DNA of 64,000 bases, from contig NZ_CP029193.1 in assembly GCF_008642355.1 (NCBI RefSeq), positions 4,674,001 through 4,738,000 on the forward strand, in the 5' to 3' direction. A model generated the notes under the pieces. That model worked only from the letters and a program-made list of their open reading frames with translations. It did not search any database and was not told the origin of the DNA. Shown piece after piece: positions 1 through 8,651 of the stretch. A program made the position numbers and the translations under genes. The stretch is from Streptomyces venezuelae. GTDB lineage: Bacteria; Actinomycetota; Actinomycetes; Streptomycetales; Streptomycetaceae. The number at the start of each line of letters is the position of its first letter. The stretch's first letter is position 1.

Positions 1-240
1 AGAGCTGGGAGGGTGAGTCCGCGGCTGTGGTCGACTGCGGCAGCCTCGTCGTCCTGACGGGCGGGCTTTCCGGGCAGCACGCACAGGACGTCCTGTATTC
101 CTTTCTGCTCGCTCAGCCGGTGGCCGAGGGAACTCTTCGAGCAGCATATGAACGAGGACGTGCACGGGCCGCTCCGGGACGAGACCGCGGAGAAGCTCGG
201 GGAGAGAGTGGAGGTGCTGATCGCCCCGGTGGGCGGTTGA
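1..240 (+). pseudogene. Remnant of a hypothetical gene cut by the window edge
   Basis: Protein-like sequence starts in one frame at the edge (containing VVLTGGLSGQHAQDVLYSF, about bases 3-125) and continues in another frame (LFEQHMNEDVHGPLRDE, about 140-240) to a TGA at 238-240. Neither frame is open across the whole stretch, so a frameshift near 120-145 is likely. I do not recognise the family. It could also be two unrelated chance frames, because GC-rich DNA often leaves frames open; confidence is low. Confidence 0.25.
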
Positions 241-303
241 GCGGCTTGGGCGGCCGCGGTTCCGGTAATCGTGACCCGGTCCCCGTTGACCGTACGCTGA
301 CGT

Positions 304-1071
304 GTGAACGGACAGCGTGGGAAGGCGGGGGCCGGGGTGGGCGAGAAGCGGCGGCAGAAGCGGCCGGGGCAGCCGAAGCAGGTGGGGCAGCCGAAGCAGA
401 CGAGGATGCCTCGGGCCGTGCGTGAGCAGCAGATGCTGGACGCGGCGGTGCGGACGTTCGGGCAGCGGGGGTACCGGGCCGCGTCCATGGACGAGATCGC
501 GGAGCTCGCCGGTGTCTCCAAGCCGCTCGTGTACTTGTACCTGAACTCCAAGGAACAGCTCTTCAGCGCGTGCATCCGCCGGGAGGCGGCGGCGTTGGTC
601 GCGGCGGTGCGGGGAGCCGCGGGCGGGACCTCGGTGCCCCCGGTGCCGGCCGACCGGCAACTGTGGGACGGGCTCACCGCGTTCTTCACGCACACGGCCG
701 AGCGGCCCGACGGGTGGGCCGTGCTGCACAGTCAGGCGCGAACACAGGGGGAGCCGTTCGCTGCGGAGGTCGCCGCGATGCGCGAGGAGATCGTCTCGTT
801 CGTCACGACGCTCATCGCGGAGGCGGCACGGTCCGCCCACGGTGACCCGTCCCTGCCCGAGCGGGAGGTCGCCGGACTCGCGCAGGCGTTGGTGGGGGCG
901 GCGGAGTCGTTGGCGGGCTGGGCCAATGTGGAGGACTCCGTCTCCGCGAAGGAGGCGGCGGCGACGCTCATGAACTTCGCGTGGGCGGGGCTCGGGGGAC
1001 TCATGGAAGGACGTCGCTGGGTACCGTCCCCCGTCCCGGCGCCGCTCCCGGTTCCGTCGTCGTCCCTGTGA
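304..1071 (+). CDS. TetR/AcrR family transcriptional regulator
   Basis: The helix-turn-helix lies at about residues 40-87 (MLDAAVRTFGQRGY, then AGVSKPLVYLYLNSKEQLF), the standard TetR N-terminal DNA-binding domain. The rest is a helical ligand-binding domain of usual size. The first ~35 residues are a basic low-complexity leader with a GQPKQ repeat, so the true start may lie downstream of the GTG at 304. The gene ends 71 bp inside the convergent MaoC gene. It is the only regulator beside the MaoC/FabG/thiolase set, so it is the likely reader of the palindrome at 3496-3517. The ligand is unknown; an acyl-CoA is a guess from the neighbours. Confidence 0.85.
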   Translation: MNGQRGKAGAGVGEKRRQKRPGQPKQVGQPKQTRMPRAVREQQMLDAAVRTFGQRGYRAASMDEIAELAGVSKPLVYLYLNSKEQLFSACIRREAAALVAAVRGAAGGTSVPPVPADRQLWDGLTAFFTHTAERPDGWAVLHSQARTQGEPFAAEVAAMREEIVSFVTTLIAEAARSAHGDPSLPEREVAGLAQALVGAAESLAGWANVEDSVSAKEAAATLMNFAWAGLGGLMEGRRWVPSPVPAPLPVPSSSL

Positions 1072-1888
1072 GATGCAGTCTGCCCTCCGGGCCGCGGAGT
1101 TCGAAGGTGTGCGGGGTGGGGGTGGAGTAGGTCACGGTGGAGGGGAGGGGGACAGGGGCCTTGAACTCTATGCGGGTGTGGGTGGGGGTGTGGCTCGGGG
1201 TTCGTTGGTCTTCCCGTTCCGCCAGGCAGCGGGCCGCGGTCCACATGCCGTGGGCGATCGCTCGGGGGAAGCCGAAGGGGCGGGCGGTGAGGGCGTGCAG
1301 GTGGATGGGGTTGCGGTCACCGCTGACGGCGGCGTAGCGCCGACCGAGACCGGCGGGTAGCTGCCACGGTTCGCTGTGGGTGTGGGTGCGGGTGCGGGCG
1401 TGGTCCGGCGCTGAGGCCGGGGTGGTGGTCGGTGCCGTCTTGTGGCGGGCCAGGTAGGTGCTGCGGGACTCCCAGAGCAGCTCGCCGTCGGCGGAGGCGG
1501 CCTCGGTGAGGAGGGTGGCCTCGGTGCCGCGGCGGTGGGGGGTGAGGGCGGTGGTGCGGACGGTGAGGTGGAGTGCGTCGGTGGGCCTGATCGGCCGGTG
1601 CCGGTCGATCTCGATGCTGGTGTGCACGAGGCCGAGCAGGGGGAGCGGGAAGTCCGGTGCGGTCATGAGCCGCATGCTGAGCGGGAACGCGAGGACGTGG
1701 GGGTAGGTGGGTGGCAGGACGCCGCCTGGGCTCGCCTCGAACCCGCAGACGCGCCGGTAGGCGGCGAGGTGGGCGGGGTCCGGGGTGCGGGTGGTGGTGA
1801 GCCGGGTTGTCGGTGCCGGGGTGGACGGGTCGACGGGGTGGGGACGGGGTCGCCTGAGGACGGCTCGGAGGAGGGCCAGGGCGGTCAT
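1001..1888 (-). CDS. MaoC-like (R)-specific enoyl-CoA hydratase/dehydratase, double hotdog
   Basis: This 295-residue protein matches HtdX-type dehydratases: an N-terminal hotdog half and a C-terminal half with the hydratase motif SGDRNPIHLH near residues 188-197, where the Asp and His are catalytic. Family members hydrate or dehydrate 2-enoyl thioesters. The ATG at 1888 follows GGAAGGA at good spacing; an ATG nine codons upstream is less well placed. Transcription is the same as fabG, 263 bp upstream. The 3' end overlaps the TetR gene tail to tail by 71 bp. The order htdX-fabG4 with a divergent fadA2 is also found in Mycobacterium tuberculosis (Rv0241c-Rv0243), which supports a shared acyl-chain pathway. 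Confidence 0.85.
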   Translation of the reverse strand: MTALALLRAVLRRPRPHPVDPSTPAPTTRLTTTRTPDPAHLAAYRRVCGFEASPGGVLPPTYPHVLAFPLSMRLMTAPDFPLPLLGLVHTSIEIDRHRPIRPTDALHLTVRTTALTPHRRGTEATLLTEAASADGELLWESRSTYLARHKTAPTTTPASAPDHARTRTHTHSEPWQLPAGLGRRYAAVSGDRNPIHLHALTARPFGFPRAIAHGMWTAARCLAEREDQRTPSHTPTHTRIEFKAPVPLPSTVTYSTPTPHTFELRGPEGRLHLTGTTTEPGAAPGRGTVPSDVLP

Positions 1889-2151
1889 TGCGTCCTTCCG
1901 GTGGTGGCGGAGCATTTGGGCTCCGCCTGCGGGTCGGCGGGGGCGGGGGCGCCTTGGGTTCGTCTGCGGGGCGGGGCCGCGGGGTGTGTACGTACTCGCC
2001 ATCCCTGCGCCGCGTGGAATGTTCCTTGCCGCCTTCGTGTGCTCGGTGCTCCGTGCGCACATACCCCCACGTCCCCTCGCGCGCGCTTGCGCCCGCGGCC
2101 CGGTGGAGGTGGGGGGCGCTCCTGCCCGCGACGGCGTCGCAGGGGCAACGG

Positions 2152-3468
2152 TTACGCGCCGAGCACGCTTTGGGCGCACACCCGGACCGTCTGTGCGTTG
2201 AGGCTTCCCTGGGCCAGCCAGGACGTCGTCTCGGCGACGTCGACGGGAAGGCCCCCTTGCGCGAGGGAGTTCATGCGGCGGCCCGCCTCGCGGATGAGGA
2301 GGGGAACCGCCGCCGTCATCCTCGTCTCGATGAACCCCGGCGCCACCGCGTTGACCGTCACCCCGTGCTCCGCGAGCGCACGGGGCCCCAGCGACCGTAC
2401 GAGTCCGATGACGCCCGCCTTGCTCGCCGCGTAGTTCGTCTGGCCCGCGTTGCCCGCGATGCCGGCGATGGACGCCGTGGCGACGACGCTGCCGCCGCGT
2501 CGGATCGTGCCGGTCTTGAGGAGCGTGTCGGTGACGGTGAGGACGGAGGTGAGGTTGACGTCGATGACCGACGTCCAGCGGTCCCGCTCCATGTTGGCCA
2601 GTTTGCGGTCCCGCGTGATGCCCGCGTTGTGGACGAGGATGTCGAGGCCGTCGGGCAGTGCCGCGGCGATCCGCTCGCCCGCGTCGGGCGCCGTGATGTC
2701 GAGGGGCAGTGCCGTGCCGCCGTCGAGGCGGTCGGCCAGGCGGGCCAGGTCCGGCCGGGCGGACGGTACGTCGAGGAGCGTGACCCGGGCGCCGTCGCGG
2801 GTGAGGACCTCCGCGGCCGCCGCGCCGATGCCGCGCGCCGCACCCGTGACGAGCGCGGTGCGGCCGGCGAGGGGGCGGTCCCGGTCGGCGGGCGCGGCCA
2901 CCGTCTCGGTGGGGCCGGTCTCGATGACCTGGCCGGTGACGTACGCCGACTTGGGGGAGAGCAGGAAGCGGAGCGTCGACTCGGCGGTGGCTATCGGGCC
3001 GCTGACGCGGACGAGGTTGGCGGTGCGGCCGCGGCCGAGTTCCTTCGCGAGGGAACGTACGAACCCGTCCAGGGCCTGCTGCGCCGCGGCCTGATGGTGG
3101 TCCGCGGGGTCGGGCGGGGAGCCGAGGAGCACGACGCGGCCGTTGTCGGCCACGTCGCGGACGACGGGGTGCAGTGCCGCGTACACCTCGGTGAGTGTGC
3201 GCGTGTCCGTGACGGCCGTGGCGTCGACGACAACTCCCGTGGGGCGGGCGGAGGTTGTCGTGACGGTCAGCGACGTCGGCGTCAGCAGGGTGGCGAGGTC
3301 CGGAGTGTAGGGGGAGGCGGGGGAGAGGGGGAGGAGCAGCAAGTCGCCGGTCAGGGAGGGGTGTTCCGGGGCCCAGCGGCGCAGTTCCGTGGGGCGGGGC
3401 AGGCCCAGGCGGCGGGTGAGGAAGCGGCCGGGTCCGGTGGCGGTGAAGGTCAGGTAGCGGTCGGCCAT
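2152..3468 (-). CDS. fabG: 3-oxoacyl-ACP/CoA reductase, two-domain FabG4 type
   Basis: At 438 residues this is longer than ordinary FabG (~245). The SDR domain starts only at about residue 205 with TGAARGIGAAAAEVL (NADH-binding Gly motif). It carries the NAG motif, a catalytic Ser (VATASIAG) and YAASK (Tyr and Lys). The ~200-residue N-terminal extension is the flavodoxin-like domain I of FabG4-type high-molecular-weight reductases. It should reduce 3-oxoacyl thioesters, probably in a cycle with the neighbouring MaoC protein and thiolase. It starts at ATG 3468 and is transcribed divergently from the thiolase across a 72-bp region that holds a palindromic operator. Confidence 0.9.
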   Translation of the reverse strand: MADRYLTFTATGPGRFLTRRLGLPRPTELRRWAPEHPSLTGDLLLLPLSPASPYTPDLATLLTPTSLTVTTTSARPTGVVVDATAVTDTRTLTEVYAALHPVVRDVADNGRVVLLGSPPDPADHHQAAAQQALDGFVRSLAKELGRGRTANLVRVSGPIATAESTLRFLLSPKSAYVTGQVIETGPTETVAAPADRDRPLAGRTALVTGAARGIGAAAAEVLTRDGARVTLLDVPSARPDLARLADRLDGGTALPLDITAPDAGERIAAALPDGLDILVHNAGITRDRKLANMERDRWTSVIDVNLTSVLTVTDTLLKTGTIRRGGSVVATASIAGIAGNAGQTNYAASKAGVIGLVRSLGPRALAEHGVTVNAVAPGFIETRMTAAVPLLIREAGRRMNSLAQGGLPVDVAETTSWLAQGSLNAQTVRVCAQSVLGA

Positions 3469-3495
3469 TGTCCAACTCCCAGCTCGGTCGTAAAT

Positions 3496-3517
3496 TTACT
3501 TCTGAGTAAGGTTACTC
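3496..3517. promoter_or_regulatory. Nested palindromic operator between fabG and thiolase genes
   Basis: Two overlapping inverted repeats lie in the 72-bp divergent promoter region: TTACT-TCTG-AGTAA (3496-3509) and GAGTAA-GG-TTACTC (3504-3517). The shared GAGTAA arm makes a TTACT/AGTAA/TTACTC ladder typical of TetR operators. The adjacent TetR regulator (304-1071) is the natural candidate to bind. Direct evidence is the symmetry and location only. Confidence 0.65.
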
Positions 3518-3540
3518 AAGGGTCAGGAGCTGGTCGAGAC

Positions 3541-4824
3541 ATGAGTCTTCCCTCTGTGCGCCGCGTCGCCGTCCTCGGAGGCACCCGCATTCCGTTCGCC
3601 CGCTCCGACGGGCCGTACGCCACCTCGTCCAATCAGGACATGCTGACCGCCGTCGTCGACGGACTGGTCGAGCGGTACGGCCTTCAAGGGGAGGGGGCCG
3701 TCGGTGAGTTCGTGGCGGGGGCCGTGCTCAAGCACAGCCGGGACTTCAACCTCGCCAGGGAGGTCGTCCTCGGATCCGCCCTGGACTCCCGTACGCCCGC
3801 CTACGACCTGCAACAGGCCTGCGGAACCGGGCTGCAGGCCGTCGTCGCCGTCGCCAACAAGGTCATGCTCGGACAGGTCGAGTCCGGCATCGCCGGCGGC
3901 TCCGACACGGCGAGCGACGCGCCGCTCGGCGTCAACGACGAGCTGCGGCGGGTGCTGCTCGCGGCCCGGCGCGCCACGTCCCTGGGCGGGCGGCTCCGGG
4001 CCCTCGGCGGCGTACGGCCGCGGCACCTCGTGCCCGACATCCCGCGCAACGCCGAGCCGCGGACCGGGCTCTCCATGGGCGAACACGCCGCCGTGACCGC
4101 GCGGAAGCGGGGGATCACGCGGGCGGCGCAGGACGAGCTCGCCGCGGCCAGTCACCAGCGGCTCGCGGCGGCGTACGAGCGGGGGTTCATGGACGATCTC
4201 GTCGTGCCGTACGCGGGGCTCACCCGGGACCAGAATCTGCGGCCCGGGTCCACCGTGGAGCGACTGGGCCGGTTGAAGCCCGTGTTCGGGGTCGCGGGCG
4301 GTGGGGCCACCATGACCGCCGGGAACTCCACTCCGCTGACGGACGGCGCGGCCGTCGTGCTGCTGGGGAGCGACGAGTGGGCCGCCGGGCGGGGGCTCGA
4401 ACCGATGGCGCATCTCGTCGCCTGCGAGACCGCGGCGGTGGATTTCGTGCACGGAGACGTCGCCGGGGGCGAGGACGGGCTGCTGATGGCTCCCGCGTAC
4501 GCCGTGCCCCGCATGCTGGAGCGCGCCGGGCTCGGTCTTGACGACTTCGACTTCGTGGAGGTGCATGAGGCCTTCGCCTCGCAGGTGCTCGCCACCCTCG
4601 CCGCCTGGGAGAAGCGGGGGCTCGGCACGGTGGACCGGGAGCGGCTGAACGTCGCCGGGTCCTCGCTCGCGACCGGGCACCCCTTCGCCGCCACCGGTGC
4701 GCGGATCGTCGCCACGCTGGCCAAGCTCCTCGCCGAGCGGGGACGGCCCGGGCGCGGGCTCATCTCCATCTGCGCGGCGGGCGGGCAGGGGGTGACCGCG
4801 ATCCTGGAGCGGCAGGAGGCGTGA
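3541..4824 (+). CDS. Acetyl-CoA C-acyltransferase (FadA2/FadI-type thiolase)
   Basis: The 427-residue protein has the thiolase plan: nucleophilic Cys at about residue 94 in QQACGTGLQAV, VHEAFA, SSLATGHPFAATG (catalytic His) and the C-terminal CAAGGQG (second Cys). It cleaves 3-oxoacyl-CoA or condenses acyl-CoAs. The start ATG at 3541 has AGGAGC ten bases upstream. It is divergent from fabG and shares a palindromic control region with it. Together with the MaoC and FabG proteins it could complete a beta-oxidation or elongation cycle. Chain length preference cannot be read from the sequence. Confidence 0.93.
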   Translation: MSLPSVRRVAVLGGTRIPFARSDGPYATSSNQDMLTAVVDGLVERYGLQGEGAVGEFVAGAVLKHSRDFNLAREVVLGSALDSRTPAYDLQQACGTGLQAVVAVANKVMLGQVESGIAGGSDTASDAPLGVNDELRRVLLAARRATSLGGRLRALGGVRPRHLVPDIPRNAEPRTGLSMGEHAAVTARKRGITRAAQDELAAASHQRLAAAYERGFMDDLVVPYAGLTRDQNLRPGSTVERLGRLKPVFGVAGGGATMTAGNSTPLTDGAAVVLLGSDEWAAGRGLEPMAHLVACETAAVDFVHGDVAGGEDGLLMAPAYAVPRMLERAGLGLDDFDFVEVHEAFASQVLATLAAWEKRGLGTVDRERLNVAGSSLATGHPFAATGARIVATLAKLLAERGRPGRGLISICAAGGQGVTAILERQEA

Positions 4825-4931
4825 CGCTGGGTGAAGGCCGTCACGGAGGGTGAGCCAGGGCCTGCGCCGAACGGGCGAGGGGCGTGGGGCGCGTTTAGGG
4901 TGAGCCGAGGGGCACACCCTGGGAGGTTGCC

Positions 4932-6473
4932 GTGCGCGGAGCTTGTGCAGTCGCCGGCGTCACCGTGCTGGTCGTCGTGGGAGCGGGCATGGCCGCCGCC
5001 GACGACGACGACAGCGGGCGGCCCGATCTGGCGCGCTACTACACGCAGAAGATCAAATGGGGCACCTGCAAGGGCGACACCGAAGCCATGGCGGAGGCCA
5101 CGGGCGGCGCCGAGGACGTCCGGTGCGGGCACGTGAGCGTGCCGCTCGACTACGCGGACCCCGACGCGGGCGACGTCGACGTCGCGATGATCCGGATGAA
5201 GTCCAGCGCGAGCGGCAAGCCGCGCGGCTCCCTGCTGCTGAACTTCGGCGGGCCCGGCGGACCCGGCGTCTCCGCGCTCGCCGGGGCCCAGAAGGACTTC
5301 GGCTTCCTCAGCAAGGACTACGACGTCGTCTCCTTCGACCCGCGCGGTGTCGGCCTGAGCGAACCGGTCAGCTGCGGCGACGCCGACCGGAGCACGGATC
5401 CCTCGTCCGGCGGAACGGGCGACGCGGCCGCCGTGCTCGCGGAGATGCGCAAGGTCGCCGCGGAGTGCGCGAAGAAGTCGGGGCCGGTCCTGCCGCACAT
5501 GGGGACCGTCAACGTCTCCCGCGACCTCGACGTCATGCGTCAGGCCCTCGGCGACAAGAAGCTCAACTACCTGGGGTTCTCGTACGGCACACGGCTCGGA
5601 GCCGTGTACGCCGCGCAGTTCCCGAAGAACGTCGGGCGGATGGTCCTCGACGGCGTCGACACGCTCACCGAACCCGTCGCCGAGCAGTCCCTCGTGACCG
5701 CCGAGGGCCGCCAGACCGCCCTCGACAACTTCCTCACCTGGTGCACGGGCAACGCGGGCTGCGTCTTCGGCACGGACTCGCGCAGCGCCCGCAAGGCCAT
5801 CGTCCGGCTCATCGAGGACATGGACCAGATGCCGCTGCGCTCCACGGACGGCGCCGAGTTCACCGGGCAGGACGTCGTCGGCGTACTCGGCCAGGCCCTG
5901 TACAGCAGGCAGGCGTGGCCCGCGCTCTCGCAGGCGCTGGGAGCGCTGCTCGCCGACGGCGACCCCCGGGCGCTGATCCGGATGAGCGGGGGGCTCGGGC
6001 ACCGGCCGACGGGGCAGGATGTGCCCGCCGACAACATGGCCGCCGCTCTCATGGGCGTGAACTGCGCCGACGACCCCGACCGGCCCGACGCCGCACACAT
6101 AGAGAAGGAAGTCGGCAGGCTGCAGAAGCAGTTCGACGACGCGTCACCCGTCTTCGGCAAGTCCATGCTGATGCCCGTCCTGCTGTGCTTCGGGCGGCCC
6201 CCCGGGACGCGGTACATCCGGGACGACGTACGTGACGTGAAGACGCCCGAGCTGCTGCTCGTCGGCACGCGCGGCGACCCGGCGACGCCCTACCGGTGGA
6301 CGGAGGAGACCGCGCGCCGACTCGGCCCGCAGGCCGTCGTCCTCGACAACAAGGGCGACGGGCACACCGGTTACCTGGGCTCCACGTGCGTGCAGGACAA
6401 GGTGAACGGGTTCCTGCTGTACGGGGAGACGCCCAAGAACGGGGAGTCCTGCGCGGCCGATGACGCCGGGTGA
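4932..6473 (+). CDS. Secreted alpha/beta-hydrolase, tripeptidyl aminopeptidase family (S33)
   Basis: The protein has 513 residues. An N-terminal signal peptide (VTVLVVVGAGMAAADD) predicts export. It has the Streptomyces S33 peptidase layout: NFGGPGGPGV oxyanion region, nucleophile Ser217 in GFSYGTRLG, Asp near residue 448 in VGTRGDPATPY and His near 478 in GDGHTGY. Paralogues (SlpD/SlpE, Tap) remove N-terminal tripeptides from secreted proteins. The GTG start at 4932 follows GGGAGG. It is convergent with the transaldolase-like gene 16 bp downstream and appears unrelated to the cyclitol genes. Confidence 0.9.
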   Translation: MRGACAVAGVTVLVVVGAGMAAADDDDSGRPDLARYYTQKIKWGTCKGDTEAMAEATGGAEDVRCGHVSVPLDYADPDAGDVDVAMIRMKSSASGKPRGSLLLNFGGPGGPGVSALAGAQKDFGFLSKDYDVVSFDPRGVGLSEPVSCGDADRSTDPSSGGTGDAAAVLAEMRKVAAECAKKSGPVLPHMGTVNVSRDLDVMRQALGDKKLNYLGFSYGTRLGAVYAAQFPKNVGRMVLDGVDTLTEPVAEQSLVTAEGRQTALDNFLTWCTGNAGCVFGTDSRSARKAIVRLIEDMDQMPLRSTDGAEFTGQDVVGVLGQALYSRQAWPALSQALGALLADGDPRALIRMSGGLGHRPTGQDVPADNMAAALMGVNCADDPDRPDAAHIEKEVGRLQKQFDDASPVFGKSMLMPVLLCFGRPPGTRYIRDDVRDVKTPELLLVGTRGDPATPYRWTEETARRLGPQAVVLDNKGDGHTGYLGSTCVQDKVNGFLLYGETPKNGESCAADDAG

Positions 6474-6489
6474 GGTGACCGTCGGCGGG

Positions 6490-7530
6490 TCAGGCCGGGG
6501 TCAGCCGTCTGTGGGGCTGGTGCGGCTGGTGCGGCGCTCTGAGCGGGCGGGTGGTCGCGTGCGGTCGGTCCTCGCGGGGTGCCGCCATCTCCGTGGGCTT
6601 CTCCGGCGTCTGCGTCACCGACTCCACCGAGATGCCGAACCAGTTCAGGTACGCCAGCGTCCGTTCCGCGTCGGCATAGTGCCGCCACACCCGGTCGCCG
6701 CTCACCGTGCCCGCCTCCGCGAGCGCCCGCGCCGCGGCCGGGCGCATCGCCGTCGCCGTGCCCCGGGTCACCAGCTCCTGTACGCAGTGCGCCGAGCGGT
6801 ACGGGGAGGCGCCGCCCGTCACCCACAGCAGCTTCGGCTCCGGGGTGCCCGCGGCCGCGAGCGCACCCCAGCGCGCGGAGGAGAACGTCATCTCGTGCGT
6901 ACGGTGCGCCAGGCGGGCGCACGCCAGACCGGCACGGCCGCGGAGCGCCTTGGCCTCGTCGGAGCCGATGAGGTCCAGGCGGGCGTCCACATGGCGCTCG
7001 ACGCCGGTCACGTCGAAGGAGAGGAAGGAGGCCGTGCGGGTCGGCCCGTCCGGCGTGGACAGCGCCGCCAGGAGGGCCGTGGCCGCTTCACCGTAGCGGC
7101 GCGGGGAGCACACCCCGGACACCTCCACGGCCACGCCCAGCGCGAACAGGGCCCGCAGGGTCGCCGTGTCGGCAGCCTCCGCGGGGACGCGCACGACGAG
7201 GTTGGGGCGGTCGATCTCGTCGCGCAGGGCACGGGCCCGCGCCGCCCAGGCGTCGGCGCCGTCCGCCGGGCCCGCCGGGAGGGGGACGGAAACGAAGCCC
7301 TTCGTTCCGCCGCTCGCCCGGTGGCGGGGGAGGAGCTGGTCGCAGACCCGCCCGATCTCGGCGGCGTGGCCGGCCGCGGGGTCGCCCTGCGGGGCACCCA
7401 TGCGGGCCCCGGCCACCTCGCCCTGCGCGAGGGCGCGGCGGACCTCGCGCGCCGCGCCCCCGGCGGCGGCCGACACGTCGATCCACACGTCGACGCCCTC
7501 GGCCCGCAATCGCTTCCAGGCGTGATTCAT
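6490..7530 (-). CDS. Transaldolase-like protein lacking the Schiff-base lysine
   Basis: The 346-residue protein follows the actinobacterial transaldolase fold: WIDVS near the N-terminus, NLVVRVPA in the beta-4 position, SFLSFDVTGVERHVDARLD, then SDEAKALRGRAGLACARLA. True transaldolases read NL-x-IKIPAT at beta-4, and that Lys forms the Schiff base. Here the residue is Arg114 (codon 7189-7191). NVTLIFS is also changed to EVSGVCS. It is the last gene of the cyclitol operon. A normal enzyme would supply sedoheptulose 7-phosphate for EEVS; this one is either inactive or has another role. ATG 7530 is chosen; a GTG three codons upstream is possible. Confidence 0.8.
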   Translation of the reverse strand: MNHAWKRLRAEGVDVWIDVSAAAGGAAREVRRALAQGEVAGARMGAPQGDPAAGHAAEIGRVCDQLLPRHRASGGTKGFVSVPLPAGPADGADAWAARARALRDEIDRPNLVVRVPAEAADTATLRALFALGVAVEVSGVCSPRRYGEAATALLAALSTPDGPTRTASFLSFDVTGVERHVDARLDLIGSDEAKALRGRAGLACARLAHRTHEMTFSSARWGALAAAGTPEPKLLWVTGGASPYRSAHCVQELVTRGTATAMRPAAARALAEAGTVSGDRVWRHYADAERTLAYLNWFGISVESVTQTPEKPTEMAAPREDRPHATTRPLRAPHQPHQPHRRLTPA

Positions 7531-7606
7531 CGCCCCCACCCTCTCCCCGTCTCTCTCGTGTCTCTCGCGTCGAATGTCGTCACATGCCGCACGTGTGTCA
7601 CCGGAG

Positions 7607-8617
7607 TCAGCTCCGCTCCAGGACCGCGCAGGTCCAGCTGAAGCCCGCGCCCACCCCCACGAGCAGCACCCGGTCGCCGCTCCGCAGCGTGTCGTCCTCC
7701 AGGAGCTTCGCCAGGCCCGCCGCCTGGTCTCCCGCGCCCAAGTGGCCGACCGTCAGGCCGAATTCCTGGAGCGTCACCTCGGCCTGGATGCCGAGCGGGG
7801 CCAGGCACTGGAGGCGGGAGAGGCGGGCGCCGAAGAACGGGACGACCACAGCCGTCATCTCGTGGATGTCCGCCTCCGCCTCCGCGAGGCACGTCTTGAC
7901 GGCGGACACCATGCCCGTCTCGTTGCGCGTCGTGATCTCCTCATGGGAGCGCCCGCGCAGGAACCCCTTCTTGCGCGCCACCAGGTCGAGCGGGCCCGTC
8001 CCGCTGCCGCTCGGCAGGAACGGCTCGTCGCCCCGGTGCAGGCCTTCCAGCATCGGCTGCGAGTACGACGACGTGGCGACCAGTCGCAGCGCGCCCGGCG
8101 TGCGGGACAGGACGACGGCCGTCCCCGCGTCGCCGAACGCGAGGCCACGGTCGGTGCTCCAGCGGGGGAACGCCGGGTCCGCGAACCGGTCGCCCGTGGT
8201 GACCAGCGCCGCCCGCGTCGCGGGGATCGCGGTGAGCCGGGCCGCCGCGTTCTCCAGGGCGCTCATCCCGCCGTTGGACATCTGCCGCAGCTCGTACGCC
8301 ACACAGTCGCCGTGGCCGAGCACCCGGTCCTGGACGTACGCGGCCGTGTTCCAGAACTCCAGGCCCTGGTACCAGCAGTCCGCGTGGATGAGCAGCCCCA
8401 CGTCCTGCGCGTCCCTGCCGCTGCGCGCGAGCGCCGTGCGGCCCGCGGCGACGGCGAGCTCGGGCCCGCTGCGCCCGTCGCTCACCGACACGGAGCGCTG
8501 CTCGCTCCGCTCGACCTCCTCGGCGGGCAGCAGACCGAGGTCCACCGCCTCCTGACCGGTCTGCGGCTCCCCGAACTCGGCGGCCGCGCTCTCCACGTAG
8601 ATGTCGCTCCAGCGCAT
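7607..8617 (-). CDS. KAS III-like acyltransferase with degenerate catalytic triad
   Basis: The 336-residue protein is recognisable as a thiolase-fold 3-oxoacyl-ACP synthase III relative (VGLLIHADCW, AFGDAGTAVVLS, GVGAGFSWTCAVLE at the C-terminus). The nucleophile position reads QMSNGGMSAL, so the Cys is Ser114. The usual His motif (PHQAN) reads VPFFGARL, and the Asn position is also altered. KAS III homologues without a canonical triad (DpsC, CerJ) can act as starter-unit or ester-forming acyltransferases. In this operon an acyl transfer onto a cyclitol hydroxyl is plausible but unproved. It lies between the VOC and transaldolase-like genes; ATG 8617 follows a G-rich Shine-Dalgarno. Confidence 0.8.
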   Translation of the reverse strand: MRWSDIYVESAAAEFGEPQTGQEAVDLGLLPAEEVERSEQRSVSVSDGRSGPELAVAAGRTALARSGRDAQDVGLLIHADCWYQGLEFWNTAAYVQDRVLGHGDCVAYELRQMSNGGMSALENAAARLTAIPATRAALVTTGDRFADPAFPRWSTDRGLAFGDAGTAVVLSRTPGALRLVATSSYSQPMLEGLHRGDEPFLPSGSGTGPLDLVARKKGFLRGRSHEEITTRNETGMVSAVKTCLAEAEADIHEMTAVVVPFFGARLSRLQCLAPLGIQAEVTLQEFGLTVGHLGAGDQAAGLAKLLEDDTLRSGDRVLLVGVGAGFSWTCAVLERS

Positions 8618-8651
8618 TCCCCCACCCCTCTCTGTCGCTCGTGCGCCGCGG

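Noticed and set aside
1889..2151. Possible small gene between maoC and fabG
   Set aside because: No frame has a credible start with ribosome binding site and protein-like composition; only GC-rich spacer with a possible promoter is seen.
1888..3540. In-frame N-terminal extension of the thiolase and antisense frames over fabG
   Set aside because: The thiolase family N-terminus begins at ATG 3541 with a ribosome binding site, and the upstream part is antisense to fabG and low-complexity.
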